Positions 35,747 through 44,138 of a stretch of DNA of 64,000 nucleotides are shown here, one piece after another. The stretch is from Candidatus Poribacteria bacterium (GTDB lineage Bacteria; Poribacteria; WGA-4E; WGA-3G). Location: NCBI GenBank assembly GCA_003635195.1, contig PYIY01000156.1, positions 32,036 to 96,035 on the forward strand. The letters run 5' to 3'. The first letter of the stretch is position 1. The number at the start of each line of letters is the position of its first letter. The notes under the pieces are model-generated. The model saw only the letters and a program-made list of their open reading frames with translations, ran no database searches and was not told the origin of the DNA. The position numbers were made by a program, and so were the translations under genes.

Positions 35747-37366
35747 CTATCTGATGATAGAGCCTGCCTTTTCAGTTGGGAGATAATAATAACCGAAGAT
35801 AATACACATCTCATCCTCAGACGTGAGTCCGAATTCGAGAAGTTTATCCGTATCGTAGTTGTTGTGGGTACACTGGAACTTGATGGTATCGTTTGCATCT
35901 AAACGCACAACCGGATCAAACAGGGTAATGGGGGCATCATCGTAAGCGATACTCCGGTGCAGCAAATCGCCTGTTGATCCGTGAAAGATTTCGAACAATT
36001 CTCCGTGCCGATGCATGTGAGATGACAGAAAGAAGACACTCAGCACTGCATCGGAAGCGTGCCCGCGTTTCTCCAGTTCACCCCCTTCACCCCCAATATA
36101 CCACGTCCCTTTGGAAACGCGCGTTAATCCAGGCGGAACTCTAATATCTCGATTACTGACGAAAATTTCAATCGCCTCGTACTTTACTTCTTCCTCCGGA
36201 ATCGTGTAGATGTTAACATACGTTTCGCCGATCAGTGTTTCATCACCGAGTAGGTTGATGTAATGGGAATTGAGGTCGTAAACTGTGTTGCCGGGCATCC
36301 GTAACCCTACACCTTCTGGGAACTCATATAGGACATCATCCGTTTGGGTGCCGACGACGAAAAGTCTATCAATACTGACATGACCGAGTAGGTCTGGTTT
36401 CTCTGGATCAAGCACACGAAAAACGTGGTCCGGATTAACGCCAATCCCAGGGGTCACTCCCTCCTCCATGAGCCCTTTTTCAAGGCCAGCCTCCGTGAGT
36501 CTGTATATGATGAAGTGATGGCTGCCAGCGGGATAATACATCTCTACTCTATTAATAAAGATGTCTTCCTCTACCGGATTGCCGTTTTCATCTTTGATTT
36601 GCGTGGTGTAGAAAACTTCCCGTTCAGTGCCGGGTTCAATTTTGAACGGTGGTAAATGGATTTGGTAGCCCTGCCCGGGCGGTGGTGGTGCGGGGGGCTC
36701 AAAGACTTCATCCGGGTCGCGTAAGACGCCAAGATCCCCAATACCTGCAACTTTCCCTGTCTCGGGCGCGCCTGCTTCAATCCATTTCCGAATCGCATCT
36801 ATTTTGCCGTTGTGGATCATCCCACTAAGAAACGGCATACGTGCCCCTTGATTGGGTCCCGGTTCTATAAGTTTCGTCAAAAGGAAACTGTTATCTGGAT
36901 TCTCCGGATCCACGAGTTTCATACCGGCAGCTGCAGCTGCGGGATTCTGGGGGACAACACCGACTAAAGCATCATAAGAGAGCCCGTACTCCAGGCTCAA
37001 ACCGCGAGAGTTTGCGGGTGCTGCGTGGCAAGCACTGCTTGCACAACTCTTATCGAAGACATATTCCTGAATATCGTGATACGCGGAATTTTCATCCGGC
37101 ACCGTTTGCCCGAAACTCTTGCTCACACGAACCAGGTCCAACACGTTAACGATGCCATCGCGATTCACGTCAGGATTCTGCTCTGCAGTGCGATCCCCGG
37201 GCTGCCCAAGTGCCTCAGCGACAAGCACAAGGTCTTGAATATTCACCATACCGTCTTTGTTGACATCCTCTAAAAGGGTAGGGTTATCGCCGTGCCCAAG
37301 CGCGGAGAAGGATACACCAACTACCAGTGAGAGGATGAGCGTAGTGTAAAATAGTTGTTTAAACAT
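35747..37366 (-). CDS. secreted dockerin-like, cytochrome-like and Cu-monooxygenase-like protein
   Basis: A 539-residue secreted protein. A signal peptide (residues 1-24) is followed by two dockerin-like Ca-binding loops (DVNKDGMVNIQDLVLVAEALG and DVNRDGIVNVLDLVRVSKSFG), then a CASSACHAAP heme-binding motif (CxxxxCH spacing is nonstandard; SxxC-H) typical of planctomycete-type cytochrome domains, then a region like copper ascorbate-dependent monooxygenases: FFLSSHMHRHGELFEIFHG and HNNYDTDKLLEFGLTSEDEMCIIFGYYY. This suggests an extracellular redox enzyme. No clear ribosome site within ten bases, though GGAGG is 14 away. Confidence 0.75.
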   Translation of the reverse strand: MFKQLFYTTLILSLVVGVSFSALGHGDNPTLLEDVNKDGMVNIQDLVLVAEALGQPGDRTAEQNPDVNRDGIVNVLDLVRVSKSFGQTVPDENSAYHDIQEYVFDKSCASSACHAAPANSRGLSLEYGLSYDALVGVVPQNPAAAAAGMKLVDPENPDNSFLLTKLIEPGPNQGARMPFLSGMIHNGKIDAIRKWIEAGAPETGKVAGIGDLGVLRDPDEVFEPPAPPPPGQGYQIHLPPFKIEPGTEREVFYTTQIKDENGNPVEEDIFINRVEMYYPAGSHHFIIYRLTEAGLEKGLMEEGVTPGIGVNPDHVFRVLDPEKPDLLGHVSIDRLFVVGTQTDDVLYEFPEGVGLRMPGNTVYDLNSHYINLLGDETLIGETYVNIYTIPEEEVKYEAIEIFVSNRDIRVPPGLTRVSKGTWYIGGEGGELEKRGHASDAVLSVFFLSSHMHRHGELFEIFHGSTGDLLHRSIAYDDAPITLFDPVVRLDANDTIKFQCTHNNYDTDKLLEFGLTSEDEMCIIFGYYYLPTEKAGSIIR

Positions 37367-37396
37367 AATGGTAATTTAACCTCCAAGTATTGGTTA

Positions 37397-38122
37397 TTAA
37401 CACAAGTCATCTGGCACCGTACTTTTGAACAGTTCTGTTTTTGAAATAAATCGGTATTTTAAAAGTGTCCATGCGGCGAATAACCCGTCCGACCAGAACC
37501 GAAGTTTTTTGCCTTCTTTCTTCGTACGCGGAAAATAGGAAACTGGGACCTCATGAATGCGATGGCCCGCACGTAAAATTTTTGCTGTAACCTCCGGACA
37601 GAATTCAAAGCCTTCACATGTCAAGTTCAGTCGCGTTATGAGTTCTGTAGAAAAGGCTTTGTAGCCGGTTGATTCATCGGTGATGCGACACCCGTAAAGG
37701 AGATTCGTGTAGGTGGCGAGGAGCCGATTTGCTATGAAATTGTGAAGACTTGCATTTCCACGCCCATTGAGAAACCTCGACCCATAAACGACTTGAACAT
37801 TTTCCTTTTCAAGCGGTTTTAGAAGTTCAGACAGATCTGCCGGTACCAACTCCATATCAGCATCTTGAATAACGACTGCTTCTCCCTTTACGTATGGAAG
37901 TCCACTCCGAATTGCAAAACCTTTGCCACTATTTTTTACGCAATGCACAACGGTTAGTTCATGAACCATTTTTAGTTCTTCAAGTATCGTGGCCGTTTGA
38001 TCGGTGGAACCGTCGTTGACGACAATGATCTGTTTCTCGATCGACACTGAATGCACAGCCGCGATGACCTGTCTGATCGTGTGCTCTTCGTTGAACGCAG
38101 GGATGATTACGGACACTAACAT
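37397..38122 (-). CDS. family 2 glycosyltransferase (dolichyl-phosphate mannose synthase type)
   Basis: A 241-residue GT-A fold enzyme: SVIIPAFNEEHTIRQVI, VVNDGSTDQTATIL, IQDADMELVPADL (DXD) and GSRFLNGRGN. The relatives transfer a sugar to a polyprenyl phosphate at the membrane or to lipids, but this protein lacks membrane segments. It follows an SDR gene after 28 bases, with GGAGG before its ATG. Confidence 0.88.
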   Translation of the reverse strand: MLVSVIIPAFNEEHTIRQVIAAVHSVSIEKQIIVVNDGSTDQTATILEELKMVHELTVVHCVKNSGKGFAIRSGLPYVKGEAVVIQDADMELVPADLSELLKPLEKENVQVVYGSRFLNGRGNASLHNFIANRLLATYTNLLYGCRITDESTGYKAFSTELITRLNLTCEGFEFCPEVTAKILRAGHRIHEVPVSYFPRTKKEGKKLRFWSDGLFAAWTLLKYRFISKTELFKSTVPDDLC

Positions 38123-38149
38123 CGTTCATCACACCTCCGTCCAAGTGCT

Positions 38150-38941
38150 TTAGAGTAATGACCGGACCATACCGCCATCGACTTGAATCGTTGTCCCTGT
38201 TATGTAACTTGCACATTCTGACGCGAGAAATACAACCAAGATTGCGAATTCATCGGGATCCCCGATTCTACCGAGCGGGATATCCGCCGTCATCTTTTCG
38301 AGTGCCTCATCAAACGTAATGCCTGCCTCTTCGGCGCGTACCGTCGCAAGCTGCTGGATGCGATCCGTGAAGATAATACCCGGACAGACGTTGTTAACCA
38401 AGATTTTGTCGGGGGCCAACTCCGTTGCAAGCGTTTTCGCAAAGCCAATCACACCTGTCCGTGCCATATTTGATAACATCAGGTTATCTACGGGCTGTTT
38501 AACGGAGACCGAGGTAAGGTTGATAATCCGTCCACCGCCGCGGGCACGCATCGACGGCACAACAGCACGGCAGAGGTTGATGGTACTCATCAAGTTTAAG
38601 TGTACTGCGTCTTGATAATCTTGAGCATCCAAGTCATCAAACCGTCCAGCTCTGGGACCGCCTGCGTTGTTGACTAAAATATCAATACCGCCAAAATGAT
38701 CAATCGCTGTGCGAATAAGACTTTCAACCTGTGCGGGTTGACTAACATCGGTCGGTACCGCTAACACCTCAGTACCAGTCTGGTTCCGAATGTCGTCCGC
38801 TGTGGCTTCCAAAGCATCGCTGTTTCTGGCACAGATGGTGACGCGTGCCCCTTCTTTTGCTAAACCGAGTGCGATTGCGCGTCCGAGTCCTTTACTTGAG
38901 GCACCTACAACTGCAACTTTGTCTGTGAGTCCGAGGTTCAT
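38150..38941 (-). CDS. short-chain dehydrogenase with altered catalytic motif
   Basis: A 263-residue SDR with GASSKGLGRAIA (glycine motif) and NNAGG. The usual catalytic Ser and Tyr-x-x-x-Lys are replaced: the region reads SVKQPVDNLMLSNMARTGVIGFAKTL. A subfamily with SNxxRxxVxG at this place is known, so it is not a simple loss. It may use another mechanism or an unusual substrate. The C-terminus has GTTIQVDGGMVRSL, as usual. Confidence 0.85.
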   Translation of the reverse strand: MNLGLTDKVAVVGASSKGLGRAIALGLAKEGARVTICARNSDALEATADDIRNQTGTEVLAVPTDVSQPAQVESLIRTAIDHFGGIDILVNNAGGPRAGRFDDLDAQDYQDAVHLNLMSTINLCRAVVPSMRARGGGRIINLTSVSVKQPVDNLMLSNMARTGVIGFAKTLATELAPDKILVNNVCPGIIFTDRIQQLATVRAEEAGITFDEALEKMTADIPLGRIGDPDEFAILVVFLASECASYITGTTIQVDGGMVRSLL

Positions 38942-39281
38942 TATGTTTCAATGTGGGTTTGTAGCCCTACAACCTTTCAAAAACAGAATCAATTTTACAA
39001 AAATTAAGTATAACACTATGGCGGTATAATGTCAAGTGCTATTTTCCGTGCAAGATGAGGACGATGGTGAAACTTAGAGCGATGTCCAGGGGTGGGTGAT
39101 GTCCGAAAAGGGAAACCATGACGCAGAGGGTTAGAAGCAACTTGTGAACGTAATGAGATCCGCAAGCATGCTTATTGTAGCGGTAAATGATCGTCTATTT
39201 CGGGGAAACCGGTTTTCAGGTATTTCGGATCGGTTTGGATGTCGAGTGGATAATGGATTTCCCAGACCTTAATGATGGAAC
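38942..39281. other. intergenic region
   Basis: 340 bases with no supported gene. AT-rich near 38990-39035 (GGTATAATG could be a -10 on the plus strand), otherwise unremarkable. Confidence 0.35.
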
Positions 39282-39548
39282 TTACTTAGAGTCACTTGCC
39301 TTTGCGTTTTCCAGTGCTTGTCGTCGTTGGCGTACTTTGCGAATCTGTTCCTTAACGCGTGCGATACGGTCAGCACAGCAACCACACTTTTTCTTTCCTG
39401 CAGTTTCTGTGGGCGTGAGAGTTTCAGCGTGTGTGCCTTGTGCAGATGGCGGTGGTGTGTGTGTCGGAACGGCGTAATGAATAACGCCTGTGATAAATGC
39501 TATCCCGATGAGCGTAAGAATGCCGTATAAAATGTACCGTTTGACCAT
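39282..39548 (-). CDS. small membrane-anchored CGCC protein, module partner B
   Basis: An 88-residue protein with one membrane segment (residues 5-23), a Pro/Thr-rich stretch and KKKCGCCADRI followed by a charged helix. It is a homolog of the 94-residue protein at 9714-9998, and its upstream neighbour is a homolog of that protein's neighbour. The ATG directly follows the stop of the upstream gene (TAAATG). Function unknown. A clustered-cysteine metal or redox site is likely. Confidence 0.75.
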   Translation of the reverse strand: MVKRYILYGILTLIGIAFITGVIHYAVPTHTPPPSAQGTHAETLTPTETAGKKKCGCCADRIARVKEQIRKVRQRRQALENAKASDSK

Positions 39549-40610
39549 TTAATCGTTCTCCTGTTGTTTTAGAAGTAGTGGTTCTAACTGCTTTGCGAGT
39601 TCTGGGTCTGAAGTTTTCAGACGACGCAGCCCCTCTTGAGGTCCATACTGATTTAAAGTGGTCATAGCACGGGTAAGCCGTTCCGATGAGACGTGTTCCC
39701 AAAGGGCCGTTTCAACGGTTTTTTCAGTGGGAAATTCGGACGTTTTTGGAGATTCGGGTGTGAACCACTTTCTGAATTCTGCTTCAAGATCAATATTACC
39801 TTCTGGAATAGGTGTTATCGTTGTGATGTCTTCTCCTGTTTCGTTATGAAATGTTTCTTGAGGGACCTTGACGGTTGTGTTATCCACTGGGGCAGGCAGC
39901 GGCTCTTGAATTTGCGAAGTTGCGTTGGGTTTGGCAATCGTATCGACGCGCGGTGTCTCCGGAAGGATGGATTTCTGGTCAACGTCTATCAACCACTTTG
40001 TGAGTTCGCCGTTTAGCGCGTAATCTCCTTGAAACTGTCCGATGATCCAATGTATGGCGCGTGGGTCTGCAGAAAACGCTTCAAGCACCTCCAAGGTAAG
40101 TCCTCCGTTTTCGGTAATGAGTTGAGAGAGTTTCGCACGCATTTCGGGTTCATAATCAGCAGGTGTCCCGGTCGGAAAGACATCTCGAAAAAATACTTCG
40201 GTGATATTCCTTGTGACATTTAAGCCTTGATCCGCCATAAAATTGTGCCGTTCATCCATGTTCGCCCCGTTTCTGACAAGTTCAAGAAACTCGGCGGATT
40301 CGACAACCTCGAAGTATCTCTGCTTTTTCCTGAGCTCTTCTGGGGTGAGTGAAGCTTTTCTATCTGCAATCGTCTGGAGCCACCTTTTTTCTTTGACATC
40401 CGGCGAGAATATATCTTCGGTACGCGGGCGTGTTTCTAACGCGGTATCCGTCGGATTCACAGACATGGGAACCGTTTCCTGAGCTGGTGTCGTTGTCCGA
40501 TAAATTTTCTGGACTTCTGGCGTGTCTGTTAGGGACATCTTCCAGAGACTGAAACCGATCGCGACAATCGCGATCGCGAGCATTGGGATAAAAAAACGGT
40601 TTGGCATCAT
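39549..40610 (-). CDS. membrane-anchored protein, module partner A
   Basis: A 353-residue protein with one N-terminal membrane segment (residues 9-24), a Thr/Pro-rich linker and a C-terminal region with LNQYGPQEGLRRLKTSDP. It aligns with the 408-residue protein at 8491-9717 over the middle (FPTGTPADYEPEMRAKL, PRAIHWIIGQF) and end. The start is ATG 40610 (TGATGCC context, two adjacent ATG), behind GGAGGA. The two-gene module is coupled. Function unknown. Unlike the first copy it has one rather than three membrane segments and lacks the VS(G/D)KE repeats. Confidence 0.75.
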   Translation of the reverse strand: MMPNRFFIPMLAIAIVAIGFSLWKMSLTDTPEVQKIYRTTTPAQETVPMSVNPTDTALETRPRTEDIFSPDVKEKRWLQTIADRKASLTPEELRKKQRYFEVVESAEFLELVRNGANMDERHNFMADQGLNVTRNITEVFFRDVFPTGTPADYEPEMRAKLSQLITENGGLTLEVLEAFSADPRAIHWIIGQFQGDYALNGELTKWLIDVDQKSILPETPRVDTIAKPNATSQIQEPLPAPVDNTTVKVPQETFHNETGEDITTITPIPEGNIDLEAEFRKWFTPESPKTSEFPTEKTVETALWEHVSSERLTRAMTTLNQYGPQEGLRRLKTSDPELAKQLEPLLLKQQEND

Positions 40611-40716
40611 TTCCTCCGAAACAGGAGACGTGCATAAGCGTAGTACGTGTCAATGTTATTGTCAAACAAAAAAGTCGCAACACGAGGGAATATATCATAC
40701 CTGTGATGCACAACAC

Positions 40717-40765
40717 AAAAAACCCGCTATGCAGTGCCTTGTCCAAGACAAAGGTAGCACGCGGG
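40717..40765 (-). terminator. terminator-like hairpin in the leader of the CGCC module
   Basis: On the minus strand CCCGC (40761-40765 complement) pairs with GCGGG (40723-40727), with an inner GTGC-TACC / GGCA-type and TTTGTC / GACAA stem, followed by TTTTTT (40717-40722). It lies 107 bases before the start of the 353-residue gene, so it may be an attenuator. Confidence 0.55.
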
Positions 40766-40771
40766 AAACAA

Positions 40772-40813
40772 AAGGTCTCCGTAGCCGGACAGACCTTGTA
40801 AAGCAAAATGCTT
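40772..40813 (-). ncRNA. candidate structured leader RNA
   Basis: Upstream of the terminator-like hairpin, AAGGTCT-CCG and CGG-AC-AGACCTT (40772-40797) form a strong stem, and AAGC / GCTT (40801-40813) a small one. Three stems in line before an intrinsic terminator look like a regulatory leader. It matches no riboswitch class I can name. Confidence 0.4.
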
Positions 40814-41137
40814 AACGTTTGAAAAGTTGGGGGACATGGATGACAAAGAGATATCAGCAGACGTGCCACATCGCGCGGACACACGAACATCTACCCTCGC
40901 ATCCAATCGATTTCTTTCCAAAGGATCCAAAAATCTGCTTCTCATGACCGCCATTCTATTATTAATTAACCTTTCACAAAAGTTAGCAATATTCGCAATC
41001 GAAATGTGTAAATAGTCGCGTCTGACGACTTATGAGATTACTTGATAACTTACAGGGGGATTTAGTTTTACAAATTCGCTTTATATGCGTGTATATTTCC
41101 CGCTGTATGAGCGAATGTTTTTGCTTAGTGTCTTTGA

Positions 41138-41164
41138 TAGGGGTGTTTTTGCTTGGGTGTTTCT
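41138..41164 (+). repeat. GGGTGTTTCT-family repeat
   Basis: TAGGGGTGTTTTTGCTTGGG followed by TGTTTCT; related to the copies at 18345, 18602, 34717 and 45282. Confidence 0.5.
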
Positions 41165-41466
41165 GCGTATTTCTGCGGATTTCTTGTCGCTCGCGATATT
41201 GTGTTGAAAAGTTAAGATATGTCAACCAAAACCAATATCGGGACCGAAAAACCAAACGGAACTGAAAAAACTAAATCGTCCTAAAATAACTCACGAGATT
41301 AATCATACCCCCTGAAAAAGGTTTTGTCAAATTAAATTCTCAAAAAAATGCGTTTTTTCAGAATTCAGAAAATTTTCTGCATATTTTTACACCACAAGTC
41401 CCTATTTTGTCAATCAAATGTTATTTGTAAAATCGGTTTGTGTTCGCGTTTTCGTTGGATACCCTA

Positions 41467-43983
41467 CTACTTCCGTATCAACATTTTACGCGTTGCGGTA
41501 AACTCACCTGCCGTAAGTGTGTAGAAATAGACACCGTTTGCAACAGACTCACCGTTTTCATTTCGACCATCCCAATACGCCGCACGGTTTTTGTCATAAT
41601 ACATTCCCGAAAGTCGATGCCCTAACGCCAATGTCCGGACCAATGCCCCCTTCACGGAATAGATATGCAATGTCACATCCGCTGGCTCAGCGAGTTGATA
41701 CGGTATCCACGTTTCTGGGTTGAAGGGGTTCGGATAGTTTGGTAAGAGCAGCGTTTCTGTTGGTGCCAGCATTGCCAAGAGTTGTTCAAGGATGACGATC
41801 CCCTTTTCCACAATGTCTGTAGGAAGGGCTGAAGCTTCTGTTGAAATATCAAGGTTTTTGGCTTGGCGAATCCACTTCTGTAGGTCTGCCGATGTGAGCG
41901 CGTGCAGCGCGGGGGCTGCTGGTACAGCATCGAGCTGCGCAAAAACCAAGAAGATATCTATAATGTTAACAACGCCGTCCCTATTAACATCGGGATTCGG
42001 ATCAGCATCGCTCGGAATAATTTCACCGAAACTTTCCGCGACCAGCGTGAGGTCATCAATATTGACCGTCCCGTCACCGTTGACATCGACTGGATCTGAA
42101 ACAAGGAGCGTATCATCTGCGCTAAGCGTATACGCCTGTTGTGTGATATTTCCATGTACATCAATCACTTGGAGTGCTATGTGGTTTACTTGGCGCGTCG
42201 TCAATGCCGGTGCGTTAAATTCAATGGTGTTCCTTTGTGCAGGTCCATCTTTACAACTGTGCAATTTGATACCAGATGCGGGGTCTTCTGCTGTTGTTGG
42301 CACTAGCAACTGGACTTGGTGGATACCATCTATATCGGTTACCTCAAATTGGAGACGAAGGTTTTCAGCGTTCGGTGGGTAAGCCGATGGCGTGAGCATC
42401 CGTAGCATTGTGGGTTCGTTGAAGGCGGTTTGGTCAGTGTTAAAGAAGCGATTTACAGATAGCCAACCCGCAGCACATCTCGACAACCGATCAGGTGCCT
42501 CACCGTAGGACATGATATAGGTATCGTTGCGGAAGTCGTGTTCCAAGCCGAAAGCGTGTCCAAGTTCGTGTGCTGTTACACTTGTACCGACCTCACCGTC
42601 AAAACATCTACCTGATGCAGGAATGACGGCATAGCCGCCACGTGTCCTTGTTACCGTTTCACCTTCAAACCAATGACCGCCGCCGACCCCACATGTATCT
42701 TCTTGATTTATAAATTCACTGCTGATGTCCACGACAATAAGATAAGCGTGCTTCTCCATGTCAAACTGCGTTGCAATTTCGGTATAGACTTTGTCCTGCG
42801 TGTCTGTATGGTAGTACCAGTCCGTGTGCTGCCCATCAACCCGATAGATGACCGTTTCTCTATTTTCATCTGTTTCAAAGGTGAAGGTCTTTCGACCGAA
42901 TCCGTTGAACTCCATCTGGTCGGCGTAAAAGCGTTGCACATCTCTTATGAGCGTATCCAGTTTATTCCAAATATCGGGTTGCATGCTGCGGTCGCGGGGG
43001 AGGAAATAGATAATCCGGACCAGATCCTGAGGTGTAGAATCGTAAGGTGTGATGTCCCATATTCGCAATGTCTCGTCATCGCCACCGCTAATGACCGTAT
43101 CCGCGTTTGGAGAAAAGGCGACAGCATTCACCCATCCGATGTGTTCCGCGAGTGTGGCTATTTTTTCGCCGCTCTCAACTTTCCAGAGGTTCACAGATTC
43201 ATACCCTGTGCCAACGAGCATGCTGCTATCAGGTGAGAAACTTATATCAAAGATTGTGCTGTTACCGGTAAGCGTACCGAGGCGTTCCCAATTCGGTGCC
43301 TTCCACAGCTTGGTCTCTCCCGTGTACCCCGCTCCAGCAAGGATCTTGCCATCTGGAGAAAACTCAACAGTATAGACAGACGTGGCATCCCCTTCAAACT
43401 GGGCAACGCGTTGCTGTCTTTGAACGTTCCAGACGTTAACCTGCCCGCTCTTGTCCCCTGTGGCAAGCGTTTGTCCATCAGGCGAGAAGGCGACTGCCAA
43501 CACCCATCTACCGTGTTCAAACGTGGCTATCTCCTTACGCGTGTGGACATCCCATAACTTTACATCTACACCCGCTGTAGCGAACATCTGTCCATCAGGG
43601 GAAAAATCAACGGCTTTGATTTGTGAGCGACTTCTGTTGACAACATGCTCAAGAGTTGCAACACGCCTTTTAAGCGGAATATCCCATAATTTGCAGACGT
43701 AGTCATCACCGCCGCTCGCAAGGAGTTGGCCATCTGGGGAAAAAGCTACGTCATTGACGGTATCAGCGTGTGAACCTAACGTTGTCACGGTGTCATTTTG
43801 CAAGTCCCATAACTTTACCGCACGATCATCGCCGCCACTCGCAACAACGGAAGAATCCACCGGGGAATATACCACTGCTTTGACGCTACCGTTATCTCTA
43901 AAGTACGTGTGTTCTTGGGGAAAAACAGGGAATGGAAGTATTAGTAAAATGATTAATGTGAGAAAAAGAGGTCTGAACGACAT
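41467..43983 (-). CDS. secreted WD40 beta-propeller, zinc protease, dockerin and FlgD/T9SS-tail protein
   Basis: An 838-residue secreted protein. Signal peptide (residues 1-22), seven WD40 repeats (about 30-310; VVASGGDDRAVKLWD), a metalloprotease domain with HELGHAFGLEHD (HExxHxxGxxHD, around residue 470) and the Met-turn MSYG, then two dockerin-like loops (DVNGDGTVNIDDL, DVNRDGVVNIIDI; around 640-690), and a C-terminal FlgD-Ig/T9SS-like sorting region (YPNPFNPETWIPYQL, GVYFYTLTAGEFTATRKMLIRK). The combination suggests an extracellular or surface-attached protease. The start is supported by AGGAACC. Confidence 0.85.
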   Translation of the reverse strand: MSFRPLFLTLIILLILPFPVFPQEHTYFRDNGSVKAVVYSPVDSSVVASGGDDRAVKLWDLQNDTVTTLGSHADTVNDVAFSPDGQLLASGGDDYVCKLWDIPLKRRVATLEHVVNRSRSQIKAVDFSPDGQMFATAGVDVKLWDVHTRKEIATFEHGRWVLAVAFSPDGQTLATGDKSGQVNVWNVQRQQRVAQFEGDATSVYTVEFSPDGKILAGAGYTGETKLWKAPNWERLGTLTGNSTIFDISFSPDSSMLVGTGYESVNLWKVESGEKIATLAEHIGWVNAVAFSPNADTVISGGDDETLRIWDITPYDSTPQDLVRIIYFLPRDRSMQPDIWNKLDTLIRDVQRFYADQMEFNGFGRKTFTFETDENRETVIYRVDGQHTDWYYHTDTQDKVYTEIATQFDMEKHAYLIVVDISSEFINQEDTCGVGGGHWFEGETVTRTRGGYAVIPASGRCFDGEVGTSVTAHELGHAFGLEHDFRNDTYIMSYGEAPDRLSRCAAGWLSVNRFFNTDQTAFNEPTMLRMLTPSAYPPNAENLRLQFEVTDIDGIHQVQLLVPTTAEDPASGIKLHSCKDGPAQRNTIEFNAPALTTRQVNHIALQVIDVHGNITQQAYTLSADDTLLVSDPVDVNGDGTVNIDDLTLVAESFGEIIPSDADPNPDVNRDGVVNIIDIFLVFAQLDAVPAAPALHALTSADLQKWIRQAKNLDISTEASALPTDIVEKGIVILEQLLAMLAPTETLLLPNYPNPFNPETWIPYQLAEPADVTLHIYSVKGALVRTLALGHRLSGMYYDKNRAAYWDGRNENGESVANGVYFYTLTAGEFTATRKMLIRK

Positions 43984-44138
43984 AGGGTGGGGTTCCTAAA
44001 TCAGGTGTGGGATGGAAGAATGGAGGGGTGGAAGAAGGATTTTCCTCTCACCCTTGCAACCTTCCACCCTTCCACCCAAGTGCCTTCTAATGTTTCAACC
44101 GCTCTGCGAAGGAGTTTTGTGTAATCCCGACTCATAAA

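Larger units (their letters stand above)
40611..41466. other. intergenic region with structured leader and repeats
   Basis: No gene is supported. It contains three hairpins at 40717-40813, described separately, and a GGGTGTTTCT repeat at 41138-41164. The rest is AT-rich. A 62-codon frame at 40827-41015 exists but overlaps the leader on the other strand. Confidence 0.5.

Noticed and set aside
40633..40655. Further sigma-54 promoter before the 353-residue gene (minus strand TTGACACGTACTACGC)
   Set aside because: The -24 GG is changed to GA and the -12 TTGC is ACGC, so the match is too weak to list.
40827..41015. 62-codon frame on the plus strand with a hydrophobic end and a GGGGG site
   Set aside because: It lies opposite the structured leader of the CGCC module, has no recognisable features and its codon use is like intergenic sequence.
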